36,431 bases of DNA from an uncultured Opitutia bacterium (GCA_903820035.1 CAIJFT010000068.1:1-36431); one strand, 5' to 3'. Positions 1-9,395 are shown, counted from the stretch's first letter. Notes: generated by a model not told the origin, from the letters alone. Made by a program: numbers and translations.

Positions 1-1425
1 GGCCGCATCTACTCGCGCCTCGGTGGAGTTCATGCGGACTTCACTTTCCCCGGTAAGGCCTGTTCCGCTGGTGCGCAGGATGGCGAAGTGGGGTTCTTCC
101 GCGGCACGTATTACCTGTATAACTGGAGCACGAAATACCGGGGCTTTGTCTGCAAGGCCGCTGCGCCGGAAGGACCGTGGAGTGCGCCGGTGAGTCTATC
201 GGAAAGGATCGGGGGCGACTTCGAAGACCCTTGCCCGTTTTGGGATGATGATGGCAAAGGCTACTTGTTCCTGGTGGGCAATCCGGGGGCGCTGCGGATC
301 TATCGCTTGAACGACACCTTCGATGCCATCGTGGATCAGGGCACGGTCTTGATCGATGACATCCCCCCGAAGGGGCCGCAGGTTTTTAAGCGCAACGGCT
401 TCTACTACATCTCCGTGGCCTCCACCGGCAAAAACAAGGACAAGGCGCAATATGTCTATCGTTCCAAGTCGCTCTATGGTCCCTATGAGAGCCGGAAGCT
501 TTTCCACGCAGGCAAGGCCGACATCAATGCGGCGCAGGGCTCGCTCGTCGAAGTCAGCGGCGACCGCTGGGCCTTCCTGCATCACGACTACAACCTCTTT
601 GCCACTTATGGCCGGCGTCTCTACCTTGAGCCGGCGGGCTGGTCGACGGACGGATGGCCGTGGATTGGCGTGGACTCCGATGGCGATGGACTCGGCGAGC
701 CCGTGGGCCTCACCCAGTCCTATGCCAAGCCCGCGCTGCCGCTCCAACCCATCAATGCGGCGGACCCTTCCGATGAGTTTGATGCGATCACCCTCGGCGG
801 TCAGTGGGCCTGGAATCACGACCCCGACGACTCGCACTGGTCGCTGACGGCGCGGCCCGGATACCTGCGATTGACGGCGCGGCATCTGAACACCCAAGGG
901 GGTGTTTCCCAGTTTGGTCGAACGAAGGTCGCCTATCGCGAGGGTCATCTTCTCTTTGCCTACAATACGATCGTCCAGCGTCTTTACGGAGCCGAGTCCG
1001 ACACCATCACGAAGCTCGACACCGCGAACATGATCGATGGCCAATGTGCCGGACTCTGCACGATGATCGACGACTACACGTGGATCGGAGTCGCCCAAGA
1101 GGGCGGCACCAAGCGCATCCGCTTTGCCAAAGGCACCGCCACTGCCGGACCCGGCGCCTTCACCGATGGTCCCGAACTCAAACAAGACGCCATTTGGTTG
1201 AAGCTCGAACACCGTCACTACCAAGGCACCCTATGCTACAGCCTCGACGGCGAACACTTCGAGCCGCTGGGCGATCGCGGCTATCCCTATCGCACCGGGT
1301 GGTATGAGGGCACCAAGGTTGGCCTGTTTTCCTACAACCGGTCATCGGCTGCAGAAGGCGGCCGCGCGGACTTCGATTTCGTTCACCAGCGGCACGACGG
1401 GCCAAAAACCACCCGCAACGAATGA
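1..1425 (+). CDS. GH43-like glycosidase with C-terminal beta-sandwich domain (5' truncated by window)
   Basis: The reading frame is open from base 1 and the true start lies outside the window; 474 residues are visible. The first half reads as a five-bladed propeller of the GH43 (arabinofuranosidase/xylosidase) type: FFRGTYYLYNW, FEDPCPFWDDDGKGY and GPQVFKRNGFYYI are typical blade motifs. From about base 760 (DPSDEFDAITLGGQW) it continues into a concanavalin-A-like beta-sandwich of the kind found at the C-terminus of GH43 enzymes. The role is probably hydrolysis of arabinose- or xylose-containing glycans. One oddity: where the family usually has a Glu-Gly-Pro motif with the general acid, the sequence shows Lys-Gly-Pro (Lys codon at 370-372), so activity may be lost or altered. 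GH43 or a neighbouring GH-F propeller family is the likely assignment; the substrate is unknown. Confidence 0.8.
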   Translation, partial: GRIYSRLGGVHADFTFPGKACSAGAQDGEVGFFRGTYYLYNWSTKYRGFVCKAAAPEGPWSAPVSLSERIGGDFEDPCPFWDDDGKGYLFLVGNPGALRIYRLNDTFDAIVDQGTVLIDDIPPKGPQVFKRNGFYYISVASTGKNKDKAQYVYRSKSLYGPYESRKLFHAGKADINAAQGSLVEVSGDRWAFLHHDYNLFATYGRRLYLEPAGWSTDGWPWIGVDSDGDGLGEPVGLTQSYAKPALPLQPINAADPSDEFDAITLGGQWAWNHDPDDSHWSLTARPGYLRLTARHLNTQGGVSQFGRTKVAYREGHLLFAYNTIVQRLYGAESDTITKLDTANMIDGQCAGLCTMIDDYTWIGVAQEGGTKRIRFAKGTATAGPGAFTDGPELKQDAIWLKLEHRHYQGTLCYSLDGEHFEPLGDRGYPYRTGWYEGTKVGLFSYNRSSAAEGGRADFDFVHQRHDGPKTTRNE

Positions 1426-1683
1426 CGTGCAGCCGGCGCCGATCGTCTCAGCCGTTCACTTAACCCGTCTCCAAATAGTCGCTCGTCCTCTCACGGCTCC
1501 GGTTCGCCAGGATCGCCCGCCGTTACGAACCCGCAGCACCCGCGCCCAAAGTCGGTGGCCTGAAGGTGCTCATGTATCCCATTATCGGCTACTCTCCTCA
1601 GCGAACAAACGGGTGAAGGGGCGTTGAGCTTCGTCCGGAAAAGCAAGCTCGGTAGGATCAGCTTCGACCTCAACAACCGCGCG

Positions 1684-1869
1684 CTACCGCGGATCGCGGC
1701 GGACCGGCTTGCTCGTCAGATGCCACTGCCCGCAGAGCTCGCACCGGTAGGCGGAGCGTTGGCGCTCCACGCCGGCGAGCAACGCCGCGTCCAACGCGTC
1801 CCCCTGGGACCGGTAACGGCGTTTGCCGCCGCAGGCGCGGTGGCGTTCCTCGTGGGTGGGTTTTTTCAT
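1684..1869 (-). CDS. Small zinc-ribbon-like protein (61 aa)
   Basis: This short minus-strand frame starts at the ATG at 1869 (MKKPTHEERH) and ends at 1684. It carries a Cys at residue 13 (ACGGKRRY) and a Cys-x-x-Cys pair at 43/46 followed by Trp49-His50 (YRCELCGQWHLT). I recall similar small proteins with a C-G-K-R start and an R-C-x-x-C-G-x-W-H-L-T end in this bacterial group. The two Cys/His clusters suggest a single zinc-binding site. A longer in-frame version starting at 2304 would run through the repeat-rich divergent region and is unlikely. The function is unknown. No clear ribosome-binding site is visible, which is common for genes in this window. Confidence 0.6.
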   Translation of the reverse strand: MKKPTHEERHRACGGKRRYRSQGDALDAALLAGVERQRSAYRCELCGQWHLTSKPVRRDPR

Positions 1870-1945
1870 GGGGGTGGGCGAGGGGAGGCAACCGCTGATC
1901 GGAAAAGGACGAGGGAGCCGCAACCAAATCCCAGCGATCAAGACC

Positions 1946-2060
1946 GTGGCCGCAAAAAGGCGCAAGAAATCGGAGGGCGATGGAAGCGTTCGAGGCGCCT
2001 CGAGGCGCGCGGAAAATTGCCGTCTGCCGCACCGGCGATTTCGCGCCTTTTTGCGGCCAC
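1946..2060. repeat. Long inverted repeat in divergent intergenic region
   Basis: A perfect 18-bp arm (GTGGCCGCAAAAAGGCGC, 1946-1963) is repeated in inverted form at 2043-2060. After a 2-nt offset the pairing continues for 7 more bases (GAAATCG against CGATTTC). The interior contains a 12-bp perfect palindrome, CGAGGCGCCTCG, at 1991-2002. The 256-nt stretch 1870-2125, between the small minus-strand gene and the TonB receptor, holds no gene apart from this structure. It could be a cruciform-forming mobile element remnant, a REP-like unit or a regulatory structure in the leader of the receptor mRNA. Confidence 0.75.
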
Positions 2061-2125
2061 CTCGCTTGAAAGATCTATTCGACGCCGGCGCGGATCTACG
2101 GCGATGTCGATGGCCTCCACCCCTC

Positions 2126-5100
2126 ATGGCCTCTTCTTCGTTTGCCCGTTTCGGGTCCAGCCTCCCCGCGCTTTGCGCCCTTTTATTCCTGCTGGTGTCA
2201 CTCGGCAGAGCCCAGCCGGCGGCCACCGCCGCCCTCGAGGGTCGGGTGAAAAATGTCGCGACGGGTGAGTCGCTCGAAAATGCGCGGGTTTCGCTCAAGG
2301 GCACGACGGTTTACGCCCTGACCGACGCGAGCGGCGCCTACCAGTTGACGGGCCTGCCGGCCGGCGCGGTCACGTTGCGGGTGTTCTTCACGGGACTCGA
2401 TGAGCAGGAACTGACCGTCGCGCTCACCAGCGGGCGGACGACGCAGCGCGACGTGCAGCTCGGGAGCCAGGCCAAGTACGGGAAGGTCGACGACACGGTG
2501 AAGCTCGACCAGTTCGTGGTGCAAGCGGCGCGCGAGACCAATGCGGCCGCGATCGCGGTGAACGAGCAGCGCGTCGCGCTCGGGCAGAAGAGCGTCATTT
2601 CCGCGGACCAATTCGGCACCATCCCCGACTCGAATCCGGGCGAGCTCATGAAATGGCTGCCCGGTGTGAGCGTGGAATACTTTGCCAACAACATCGTCGG
2701 CGTGAGCGTGCGCGGCCTCGACGCGGTGAACACCGAGATCCGTTTCGACAATCTGCCGGTGGCCTCGGCCTCGACCTCCACGCTCGGCACGAGCAGCCGC
2801 GATCGGAATTTCGAGATGCTCGGCGCCTCGGCCGCGGACATCGCGCGCGTTGAAATCCGCAAGCTGCGTACGCCGGAGGACAGTTCCAACTCCATCGGCG
2901 GTTCGATCAACATGGTGCGGCGCTCCGCGTTCGAGGCCGACCGCCGCCGCTTTACCTACAACGCGCTCTTCACGACCGACCACGAAGCGCTCGGGCTCGG
3001 GTCGCGGGCGGGCATCCGCGACACGCTCGTGCCGGGCTGGCGGCCGAACTTGAAGCTCACGTGGACGGATCCCGTTTCGAAGACCTTCGGCTACGCCGTG
3101 ACGTTCAACCACAACGACGTCCTCGCCCGCGTGCACTGGTCGTTTCCCTCGGTCGCCTTCGGCACCGCCGACCAGGCCGCCGCGGCGCGGGCGCGGGTGG
3201 CGGCCGGCAAGCCGCTGTCGACGGTGAGCTATCTCAACCCGACCCTCACCACCGAGGGCCTGCACGACAACCCGAAGCAGGACATCACCGACTCGGCCTC
3301 GGTGAAGTTTGACTGGCGCCCCGTGCGGGCGTTGAAGCTCTCGTACTCGCTCAGCGGCGGCCAATATCAGGAGCGCGCGGGCGACGACATCCGGTTCACG
3401 TGGAACACCGGTTCGCAAAGCACGGCGGTGACGAACGCCGTCCTCGACGCCCCGTTGGGCGCCCCCGGCACCAACGATCTGCACAACGTCTACGGCAACC
3501 TCGGCGCCGGTTCGATCCGCTACGACCTGCGCGAGGCGTGGCGCAACGGCGTGAAGCGCACGCTCACCAACGCGTTCGAGTCGGAGTGGCGCCAGCGCGA
3601 CTGGATCGTGAACGCCTCGGGTTCGTATTCGATGTCGCAGCACATCTTCCGCGATACCGACGAGGGCTTTTTTGGCAGCAATACGCTCACCGGCAGCACG
3701 CTCCCGCTGACCGGCATCGGCACCGGCACGGCGTCGAAGCAATTGATCAGCGTCAACCTCCTCGACCGCGACTTTACCAACGCGCATACGATCAAGGCGT
3801 ATGCGTTCACCACCGGTACGACGGCGAACGGTCGTGAAATCGACTGGCAGGACCTGAACAACTCGACGATCGGCGGCGCGGTGTCGCGGCCGGGTAAAAC
3901 CGTGGAGAGCATCGCCGCGCTGCGCCTGCGCGTGAAGCGTGCCTTCGGGTTGGCCGGCAATCCGTTCGCGGTCCGGGTCGGCTACGACTACGACGAGCAA
4001 TTCCGCAACGTGCAGCAGTACGACACGAACCTCTGGACCTTTGTCGGCGCCGACCACGTGGCGGGCACGGCGGACGACAATGCGGCGCAGATCGCCGCGC
4101 TGAAGGTGGCGCCGGTGCGCGACAGCTATTACAATTTTCCCGCGGTGGCGCGCGTGAGCATGCGTCGCCTCTACGGCCTCTACAAGGATCACCCCGACTG
4201 GTTCCAGTCCCGCGACGCGGAGTCGTACCGCTTTTCGACCGTGGAGCCCTACCAGATCAACGAGCGCACCCATGCGCCCTGGCTCGAGTTCAGCGGTGGG
4301 TTGTTCCGGAACCGCCTGACGTATTCCGGCGGCGTGCGCTACGAGAAGGTCGATGCGGATGGCATCGGCAGCCTCGACCGCGGCTCGCGTTACGTGACCC
4401 GGCTCGGCCTCGTCGACCAGTCCATGGCGGGCAACCTCGTGCGGTACGTGCGCAAGGGTGCGACGGGGCACGGCGGGAACGACGGCTTGTTTCCGAGCCT
4501 GCAGCTCAACTATCACCTGCGGGAGAACTTCATTTTCCGCGCCGGCTATGCGGCGACGCAGGCGAAGAACCGCTTCGGCCGCTCGGTGATCCCGAGTTCG
4601 ACCTACGATTTCAATCCGGTGACGACCGGCACGTACTCCGGCATCGCGATTGGCAGCGTGAACCGGCCGAACCCGGCGCTGAAGCCCTGGACGGCGAACA
4701 ACTACGAGGCGCACTTCGAGTATTACACCGCGCAGGGCGGCGTGATCAGCGCGGGCGGATTTTTGAAGGACGTGAAGAACGTGCAGGTGCAGCAGACGCA
4801 GTTGCTCGACTCGGCGGCGAAGCTGGAGGCGCTCGATCTCGAGCCGACATTCCTTAATTTTCAGGCAACGACCTGGCTCAACCAGGGCATCGGCCAGATC
4901 AGCGGGCAGGAAGTGGAGATGCGCCAGCCGCTCGACGCCTGGCTGCCGGGCCTGGTGCGCGGGTTCACGCTGACGGGTAGCTTCAACCGCAACCACCTTG
5001 CGCGGTTCAACTATGCGAACGGCAACATCAGCGGTGATTTCCAGAATTTCTACGAGACGCAGTTCAAGTCGTCGCTCGCCTACCGGCGCGGCAAGCTCGC

Positions 5101-5398
5101 CACGAACGTCGGCGTGATCCGCAACGGCCGCGTTTACCGGCAGCGGGACGACATCGTGGCCTCGGCGACGAATCCGCTGGTGCGCGGCGACCGTTTCTAT
5201 CCGCCGTACACGACGGTCGATTGCAGCGTTGAGTACGGGGTGACGCGCTGGGGGAAGTTGTTTGTGTCGGGCCGCAACATCACCAACGCGCAGAAGACCC
5301 GTTACCGCGTGCTGGAAGGCGCGCCGGCCTCGAGCTACTTCCAGATTGCGAACAACCTGGGCATGACGTTCACGGCGGGTGTGACGGGGTCGTTCTGA
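2126..5398 (+). CDS. TonB-dependent receptor with carboxypeptidase-regulatory-like domain
   Basis: The protein is an outer-membrane active transporter of 1090 residues that would import a large ligand, probably a glycan fragment, using TonB energy. The start at ATG 2126 (MASSSFARFG) places a signal peptide at residues 1-29, with a hydrophobic core around 14-25 and a likely cut after GRAQ. Residues 36-112 form a carboxypeptidase-D regulatory-like beta domain (LEGRVKNVATGESLENARVSL). A linker with KLDQFVVQAARE follows, then the plug at about 146-260 (ISADQFGTIPDSNPGELMKWLPGVSVEY), then the beta-barrel ending in a C-terminal Phe (GVTGSF). The frame is open upstream to 1823, but that part crosses the inverted repeat and lacks a plausible signal. 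The ligand cannot be told from sequence. Confidence 0.9.
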   Translation: MASSSFARFGSSLPALCALLFLLVSLGRAQPAATAALEGRVKNVATGESLENARVSLKGTTVYALTDASGAYQLTGLPAGAVTLRVFFTGLDEQELTVALTSGRTTQRDVQLGSQAKYGKVDDTVKLDQFVVQAARETNAAAIAVNEQRVALGQKSVISADQFGTIPDSNPGELMKWLPGVSVEYFANNIVGVSVRGLDAVNTEIRFDNLPVASASTSTLGTSSRDRNFEMLGASAADIARVEIRKLRTPEDSSNSIGGSINMVRRSAFEADRRRFTYNALFTTDHEALGLGSRAGIRDTLVPGWRPNLKLTWTDPVSKTFGYAVTFNHNDVLARVHWSFPSVAFGTADQAAAARARVAAGKPLSTVSYLNPTLTTEGLHDNPKQDITDSASVKFDWRPVRALKLSYSLSGGQYQERAGDDIRFTWNTGSQSTAVTNAVLDAPLGAPGTNDLHNVYGNLGAGSIRYDLREAWRNGVKRTLTNAFESEWRQRDWIVNASGSYSMSQHIFRDTDEGFFGSNTLTGSTLPLTGIGTGTASKQLISVNLLDRDFTNAHTIKAYAFTTGTTANGREIDWQDLNNSTIGGAVSRPGKTVESIAALRLRVKRAFGLAGNPFAVRVGYDYDEQFRNVQQYDTNLWTFVGADHVAGTADDNAAQIAALKVAPVRDSYYNFPAVARVSMRRLYGLYKDHPDWFQSRDAESYRFSTVEPYQINERTHAPWLEFSGGLFRNRLTYSGGVRYEKVDADGIGSLDRGSRYVTRLGLVDQSMAGNLVRYVRKGATGHGGNDGLFPSLQLNYHLRENFIFRAGYAATQAKNRFGRSVIPSSTYDFNPVTTGTYSGIAIGSVNRPNPALKPWTANNYEAHFEYYTAQGGVISAGGFLKDVKNVQVQQTQLLDSAAKLEALDLEPTFLNFQATTWLNQGIGQISGQEVEMRQPLDAWLPGLVRGFTLTGSFNRNHLARFNYANGNISGDFQNFYETQFKSSLAYRRGKLATNVGVIRNGRVYRQRDDIVASATNPLVRGDRFYPPYTTVDCSVEYGVTRWGKLFVSGRNITNAQKTRYRVLEGAPASSYFQIANNLGMTFTAGVTGSF

Positions 5399-5423
5399 GC
5401 GGCGCGGAAAACGACCCTCTGTT

Positions 5424-5495
5424 GGGGCCTGATGTCCCCAGCGGGCCAAGGCGTGAGGGATCGCCGTAACGCAACGGCCCGATGCGGACATCGGG
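5424..5495. repeat. REP-like intergenic repeat, copy A
   Basis: This unit of about 72 bp lies in the 326-nt gap after the first TonB receptor (5399-5724), which holds no other gene that I can see. It begins GATGTCCCCAGCGGG (5431) and ends CCCGATGCGGACATCGGG (5478-5495). The last 18 bases form a 7-bp stem with a CGGA tetraloop, and the front GATGTCC is also complementary to the tail GGACATC. A second copy with the same ends and almost the same length is at 9444-9514. Confidence 0.7.
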
Positions 5496-5724
5496 TCTCA
5501 CCGGTCCCACTCGCGCGCCGGGGATCGGGGATGCGAAGAAATGTGCGGCCCAGACGCTGAAGGCATTTCACCTGAGCGGCCAACGTGTCGAGATGACCCT
5601 AGCACCGCTGGTCTCGGTGCGCCCACCGTGCCCTCGCTGCTCCGACTTCTTCCGCCTGTTACTGCCGTCGCCCCGGGGGTTGGGGCCCGCGTTTTTTCCG
5701 TTGGCTGAAAGGCCGCCCATCACT

Positions 5725-6096
5725 ATGCGCATCTTGTTGGTTGAGGATGATTTTGATATACGCGATACGACGACGCAGTTGTTGGAGTTCGCTGGCTTTG
5801 AGGTGCTGGGGGCGGACGGGGCCAATCGGGCGCGGGAGGTTTTGGCTGGCCCACCGGTTGACGTCATTGTGACCGATGCGGCGATGCCGGATGGCGACGG
5901 CTATAGCCTGATGACCTATGTGCGGAGTTCGGAAGCGCTGCGCGGGTTGCCGGTGATTATGGTATCGGCCAAGGCCGATAAGTCGGACCAGACCGAGGGC
6001 GTAAAGCGTGGGGCGGACGCCTACCTGCCGAAGCCCTATGCCTCGGCCGAGCTGGTCAAGCTGATCCACGAGTTGGCCGGACCGGGCGGGGTGTAA
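5725..6096 (+). CDS. Single-domain response regulator (receiver only)
   Basis: This 123-residue CheY-type receiver domain has no output domain. Key residues are visible: acidic Glu7/Asp8/Asp9 for magnesium, the phospho-acceptor Asp51 (VIVTDAAMPDGDGY), Ser81 (IMVSAK) and Lys103 (YLPKPY). ATG 5725 is chosen because it puts MRILLVEDD at the canonical domain start; the frame is open further upstream to 5482 without recognisable protein. No histidine kinase is adjacent. It stands alone between two TonB-dependent receptor genes, so its kinase partner is probably encoded elsewhere. Confidence 0.88.
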   Translation: MRILLVEDDFDIRDTTTQLLEFAGFEVLGADGANRAREVLAGPPVDVIVTDAAMPDGDGYSLMTYVRSSEALRGLPVIMVSAKADKSDQTEGVKRGADAYLPKPYASAELVKLIHELAGPGGV

Positions 6097-6273
6097 ACGG
6101 CTTCTCGCCTTGGTCGTGGCGGGTGCCGCACGTGGCCAGCGGGTAGATATTCGCGCTTGCTAAGCGCGGTCTCCTGCCGGTTCTCTCGACGGGTTAGAAC
6201 TACCTCCACCTGAGTCGCCTTTTGGCTCCGGTTTCACCCCCCTGACCGAAACCCTGCATTGTCGTCTTTCGCC

Positions 6274-9200
6274 ATGCGTATCCTCCAATCGGCTGCTGTC
6301 TGCCTGCGTTCCTCCCTCGCCCGTGTCCTCTCCGCCCCAATGTTGGCGGCGTGGTGCGGCTTGTTACTCCTTGCCCTGATTCCTGCACTGCGGGCGGCCG
6401 ATGCCGGCGTCGTCGCCGGTAGCGTGAGCAACGCCGCCACGGGCAACCTGCTCGAAGGCGCCCGCGTCGCCATTCCGCAGCTTGGGATCTCGGTGCTCAC
6501 CGACAATTCCGGGCGCTACGTCCTCAACGGCGTGCCGGCGGGTTCGCATGAGGTCGTCGTGACCTACATCGGCTTGGATGCTTCCAAGACCGCGGTGGTG
6601 GTCGGGGCCGGCCAGCGGGCCGAGCGCAACTTCGATTTGTCGACCGGCATCTACAAGCTCGAGGCCTACAAGGTCACGGGTGAGCGCGAGGGCAACGCGG
6701 CCATGATCACGGAAAAGCGCAACGCCGACAACGTGAAGGATGTGATCGCGATGGATTCCTTCGGCTACCTGCCCAACATGAGTGCCGGCGAAGTCGTGAT
6801 GCGTCTCCCCGGCGTGGCGGGCAGCCCGACGGACGAGGGCCTCAACTACAAGTTCAACATGCGCGGCATGGGACCCGAATTGAACAACGTGACCGTGGAC
6901 GGCGGTTCACTCACCACCCTCGGCACCAGCCGGGCCTTCGAATTTCAGTCCATCACGGGAGCAATGTTCGAGGGCGTCGAGTTGATCAAGGGCCAGACGC
7001 CCGACAAGGGCGCCGATTCCCTCGGCGGCACGATCAATTTCAAGTCGCGCTCAACCTTCAGCATGAAGGAAGACAGCCGCACGACCTACAATTTTAGCGT
7101 GCGCATGGCGCCTCCCTTCTTCGAACAGACGCCGATCCGCTCGCAGCATCGCTCGCATCCCGTCATGAACCTCACCCACCAGCAGGTGTTCAGTGTTTTC
7201 GGCGGCCAGCGCAACCTCGGCACCTCGGTGAATATTTTCTACTCGGAAAACGCCGTCGGCAGCTACGAGACGATCTTCGACCGCACCAACCTGCTCAACG
7301 GCCCGGCCCCGGTCTTCAACTACCAGACCTGGGACAACGCGAACAACCGCAAGCAGCAGAGCATCGCCTTCAAGACCGACTACAAGTGGTCGGCCAACAC
7401 CAAGTACTCCCTGTCGGTCACGGAAAACGATAACTTCGAGCGGCACCGCCGGCGCGTCCGCGTGAGCGCGTCAGCTTCCGGCAACAGCAACACCCAGGTT
7501 CCGAGCGCGACCACCGGTATTGTTCCCGGCGCCTTCACCAACCTGCTGACGGTGATAAAAGCCATCCCGAGCACGTCCGCCGCCGCTTCCAACACGAACA
7601 ACATCGATGTGCAGATGGACGGCCCGCTCAATTACTACGTGCGCATGGGCCGCGCCGATTTCACGGGCGAGCACACCTACGCCAACCTCAACATCGAGTA
7701 CACGGCAGGCATCGCCCGCACCACGCTGAACTCCGGTCAGGGTCGGGGCGGCCAGCTCAACATGCGCCTCTTTGACCCGGCCGCGCAGGTCCCCGGCCGC
7801 GCGGTGTACTTCGGCGGCGCCGGCTGGATTCTCGACCAGACCCAGAACGAAGTGTACCCGAAATTCATCCAGAATGGCGGGCCTGATTTCACCAACCCCG
7901 CCAACTATCTGCCCCGCGCCACCGATGGCCTGACCCAGGCGCGCAACGAGTCGGATCAATTGCAGAAGCAGTTCCGCTTCGATATGCGCTACAAGACCTC
8001 CTTGGCGGCGCCCACGTTCCTCAAGACCGGATTTCACTGGCGTAATGTCCAGATGGATCAATGGGGCAAAGACCGCCACCGCTGGGTGCCGAAGGGGGTC
8101 TTGGCCTATGACCCGACCCTGCGGTTCGCGCCCGACTCCACTTACGTGAGCTACGACATGATCAAGACCGGCCGGAAGATTCCGTTCTGGCAGGCCGAGG
8201 GCCTTACCACGGATGGCCGTCCCTCCAATCCCGCGCTTTGGACCGAGGATATGTACTATAATGAGAGCCAGAAATACGTCGGCACCAACGGCGTCAGCGA
8301 GGCGATCGGCGCGGTCTACCTCATGGCCAACGGCCGCCTCGGCCGTGACGGCTGGTTGGCCCGCACCGGCTACCTCGGTGGTATCCGTATGGAAGACGTG
8401 AAGACCAAGAGTTGGGGTTGGGTGCGCGCCCGGGTGGCCAGCACCGCCGCGCAACAGCTGGCCGATCCCATCGGCGCCGCCACGCGGGATTACGCCAACA
8501 CCGACCGCACCCTTTACGGTGGCTTCCAGCAGCGGTTTCCGAGCATCCACGTGTTTCACGACATCACCCCGAACCTGAAGGCGCGCGTCAGCTACTCCAC
8601 CAGCTACGGCCGGGCGGGGCTCGCCAATCTTCTGCCGGGCGAGTCGATCGATGAGGTCAATCGCCGCCTGACCGTGAACAATCCCGCCCTGAAGCCGCAG
8701 CAGGCGAAGAACTGGGACACCACCCTCGAATATTATTTTGAGCCGGTCGGCAGCCTCACCTTCGGTTGGTTCCACAAGGACATTAAGGACTTCATCATCT
8801 CCGGGCAGGACGTGCGCATCATCCCCGCCGGCCCGAACAATGGATACGACGGCGACTATGAAGGCTTCACGGAGCGGACCTCGCTCAACGCCGGCAAGGT
8901 CGTCGTGCAGGGTTGGGAGTTTGCCTACAACCAGCAGTTCACCTTCCTGCCCGGCCTGCTCAAGGGGCTCAGTGCGTCGTTCAACTACAGTTGGCTCGAC
9001 CAGCACGGTATGCAGTCCGGCACGCAATACCTCACGCACCGCGACATCGCCGGCTTCATCCCCGCGGCGGCCAACGCCTCGCTCAACTGGCGCTACCGCC
9101 GGATCAGCGCCCGGGCGCTCTATAACTTCACCGGCGAGAACATCACGTCGTTCAACGCCGCCAACCCGGCGCTGAGCCAGTTCCGCTACTCCATGAAGAC

Positions 9201-9369
9201 ACTGAATCTGGGCATGGGCTATCAGCACCGGCCGAACCTGGGCTTCACGCTCGATGCTTCGAACGTCCTGAACGAGCCGCAGCGCTGGTACGTCGGCTAC
9301 AAGGATCGCATGCGCCGCACGACGATCAACTTCGTCACGATCACCCTTGGCGTGAACGGCCGCTTCTAA
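6274..9369 (+). CDS. TonB-dependent receptor with carboxypeptidase-regulatory-like domain
   Basis: This outer-membrane TonB-dependent transporter has 1031 residues. ATG 6274 (MRILQSAAVC) is preferred over the TTG at 6259. The signal sequence is long, with a hydrophobic core at about 23-39 and likely cleavage near ALRAAD. Residues 45-122 form a carboxypeptidase-regulatory-like domain (VVAGSVSNAATGNLLEGARV). The plug follows from about 145 (MITEKRNADNVKDVIAMDSFG, then LPGVAGSPTDEG and FNMRGMGPELNNVTVDG). The barrel fills the rest and ends in NGRF with a terminal Phe. The domain plan matches the receptor at 2126, but the sequences are clearly different, so this is not a recent duplication. The strong terminator at 9396 closes the unit. 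The substrate is unknown, probably a carbohydrate. Confidence 0.9.
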   Translation: MRILQSAAVCLRSSLARVLSAPMLAAWCGLLLLALIPALRAADAGVVAGSVSNAATGNLLEGARVAIPQLGISVLTDNSGRYVLNGVPAGSHEVVVTYIGLDASKTAVVVGAGQRAERNFDLSTGIYKLEAYKVTGEREGNAAMITEKRNADNVKDVIAMDSFGYLPNMSAGEVVMRLPGVAGSPTDEGLNYKFNMRGMGPELNNVTVDGGSLTTLGTSRAFEFQSITGAMFEGVELIKGQTPDKGADSLGGTINFKSRSTFSMKEDSRTTYNFSVRMAPPFFEQTPIRSQHRSHPVMNLTHQQVFSVFGGQRNLGTSVNIFYSENAVGSYETIFDRTNLLNGPAPVFNYQTWDNANNRKQQSIAFKTDYKWSANTKYSLSVTENDNFERHRRRVRVSASASGNSNTQVPSATTGIVPGAFTNLLTVIKAIPSTSAAASNTNNIDVQMDGPLNYYVRMGRADFTGEHTYANLNIEYTAGIARTTLNSGQGRGGQLNMRLFDPAAQVPGRAVYFGGAGWILDQTQNEVYPKFIQNGGPDFTNPANYLPRATDGLTQARNESDQLQKQFRFDMRYKTSLAAPTFLKTGFHWRNVQMDQWGKDRHRWVPKGVLAYDPTLRFAPDSTYVSYDMIKTGRKIPFWQAEGLTTDGRPSNPALWTEDMYYNESQKYVGTNGVSEAIGAVYLMANGRLGRDGWLARTGYLGGIRMEDVKTKSWGWVRARVASTAAQQLADPIGAATRDYANTDRTLYGGFQQRFPSIHVFHDITPNLKARVSYSTSYGRAGLANLLPGESIDEVNRRLTVNNPALKPQQAKNWDTTLEYYFEPVGSLTFGWFHKDIKDFIISGQDVRIIPAGPNNGYDGDYEGFTERTSLNAGKVVVQGWEFAYNQQFTFLPGLLKGLSASFNYSWLDQHGMQSGTQYLTHRDIAGFIPAAANASLNWRYRRISARALYNFTGENITSFNAANPALSQFRYSMKTLNLGMGYQHRPNLGFTLDASNVLNEPQRWYVGYKDRMRRTTINFVTITLGVNGRF

Positions 9370-9395
9370 GCCGGGTTTCGCGTTCCTCTCCTCCG

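Noticed and set aside
1426-1683. Possible transposase remnant: one frame near 1500 reads RFARIARRYEP, similar to the tail of IS5-type transposases.
   Set aside because: The similarity covers only about ten residues and then fails; no terminal repeats or other transposase motifs are nearby. The 258-nt gap holds nothing else that I can support.
1823-2125. Upstream extension of the first TonB receptor frame by 101 codons.
   Set aside because: It runs through the inverted repeat and reads as arginine-rich sequence; the signal peptide begins at 2126.
2198-5491. Very long minus-strand open frame opposite the first TonB receptor.
   Set aside because: It is a GC-driven shadow: Arg/Val/His-rich, without domain motifs, while the plus strand has a complete receptor.
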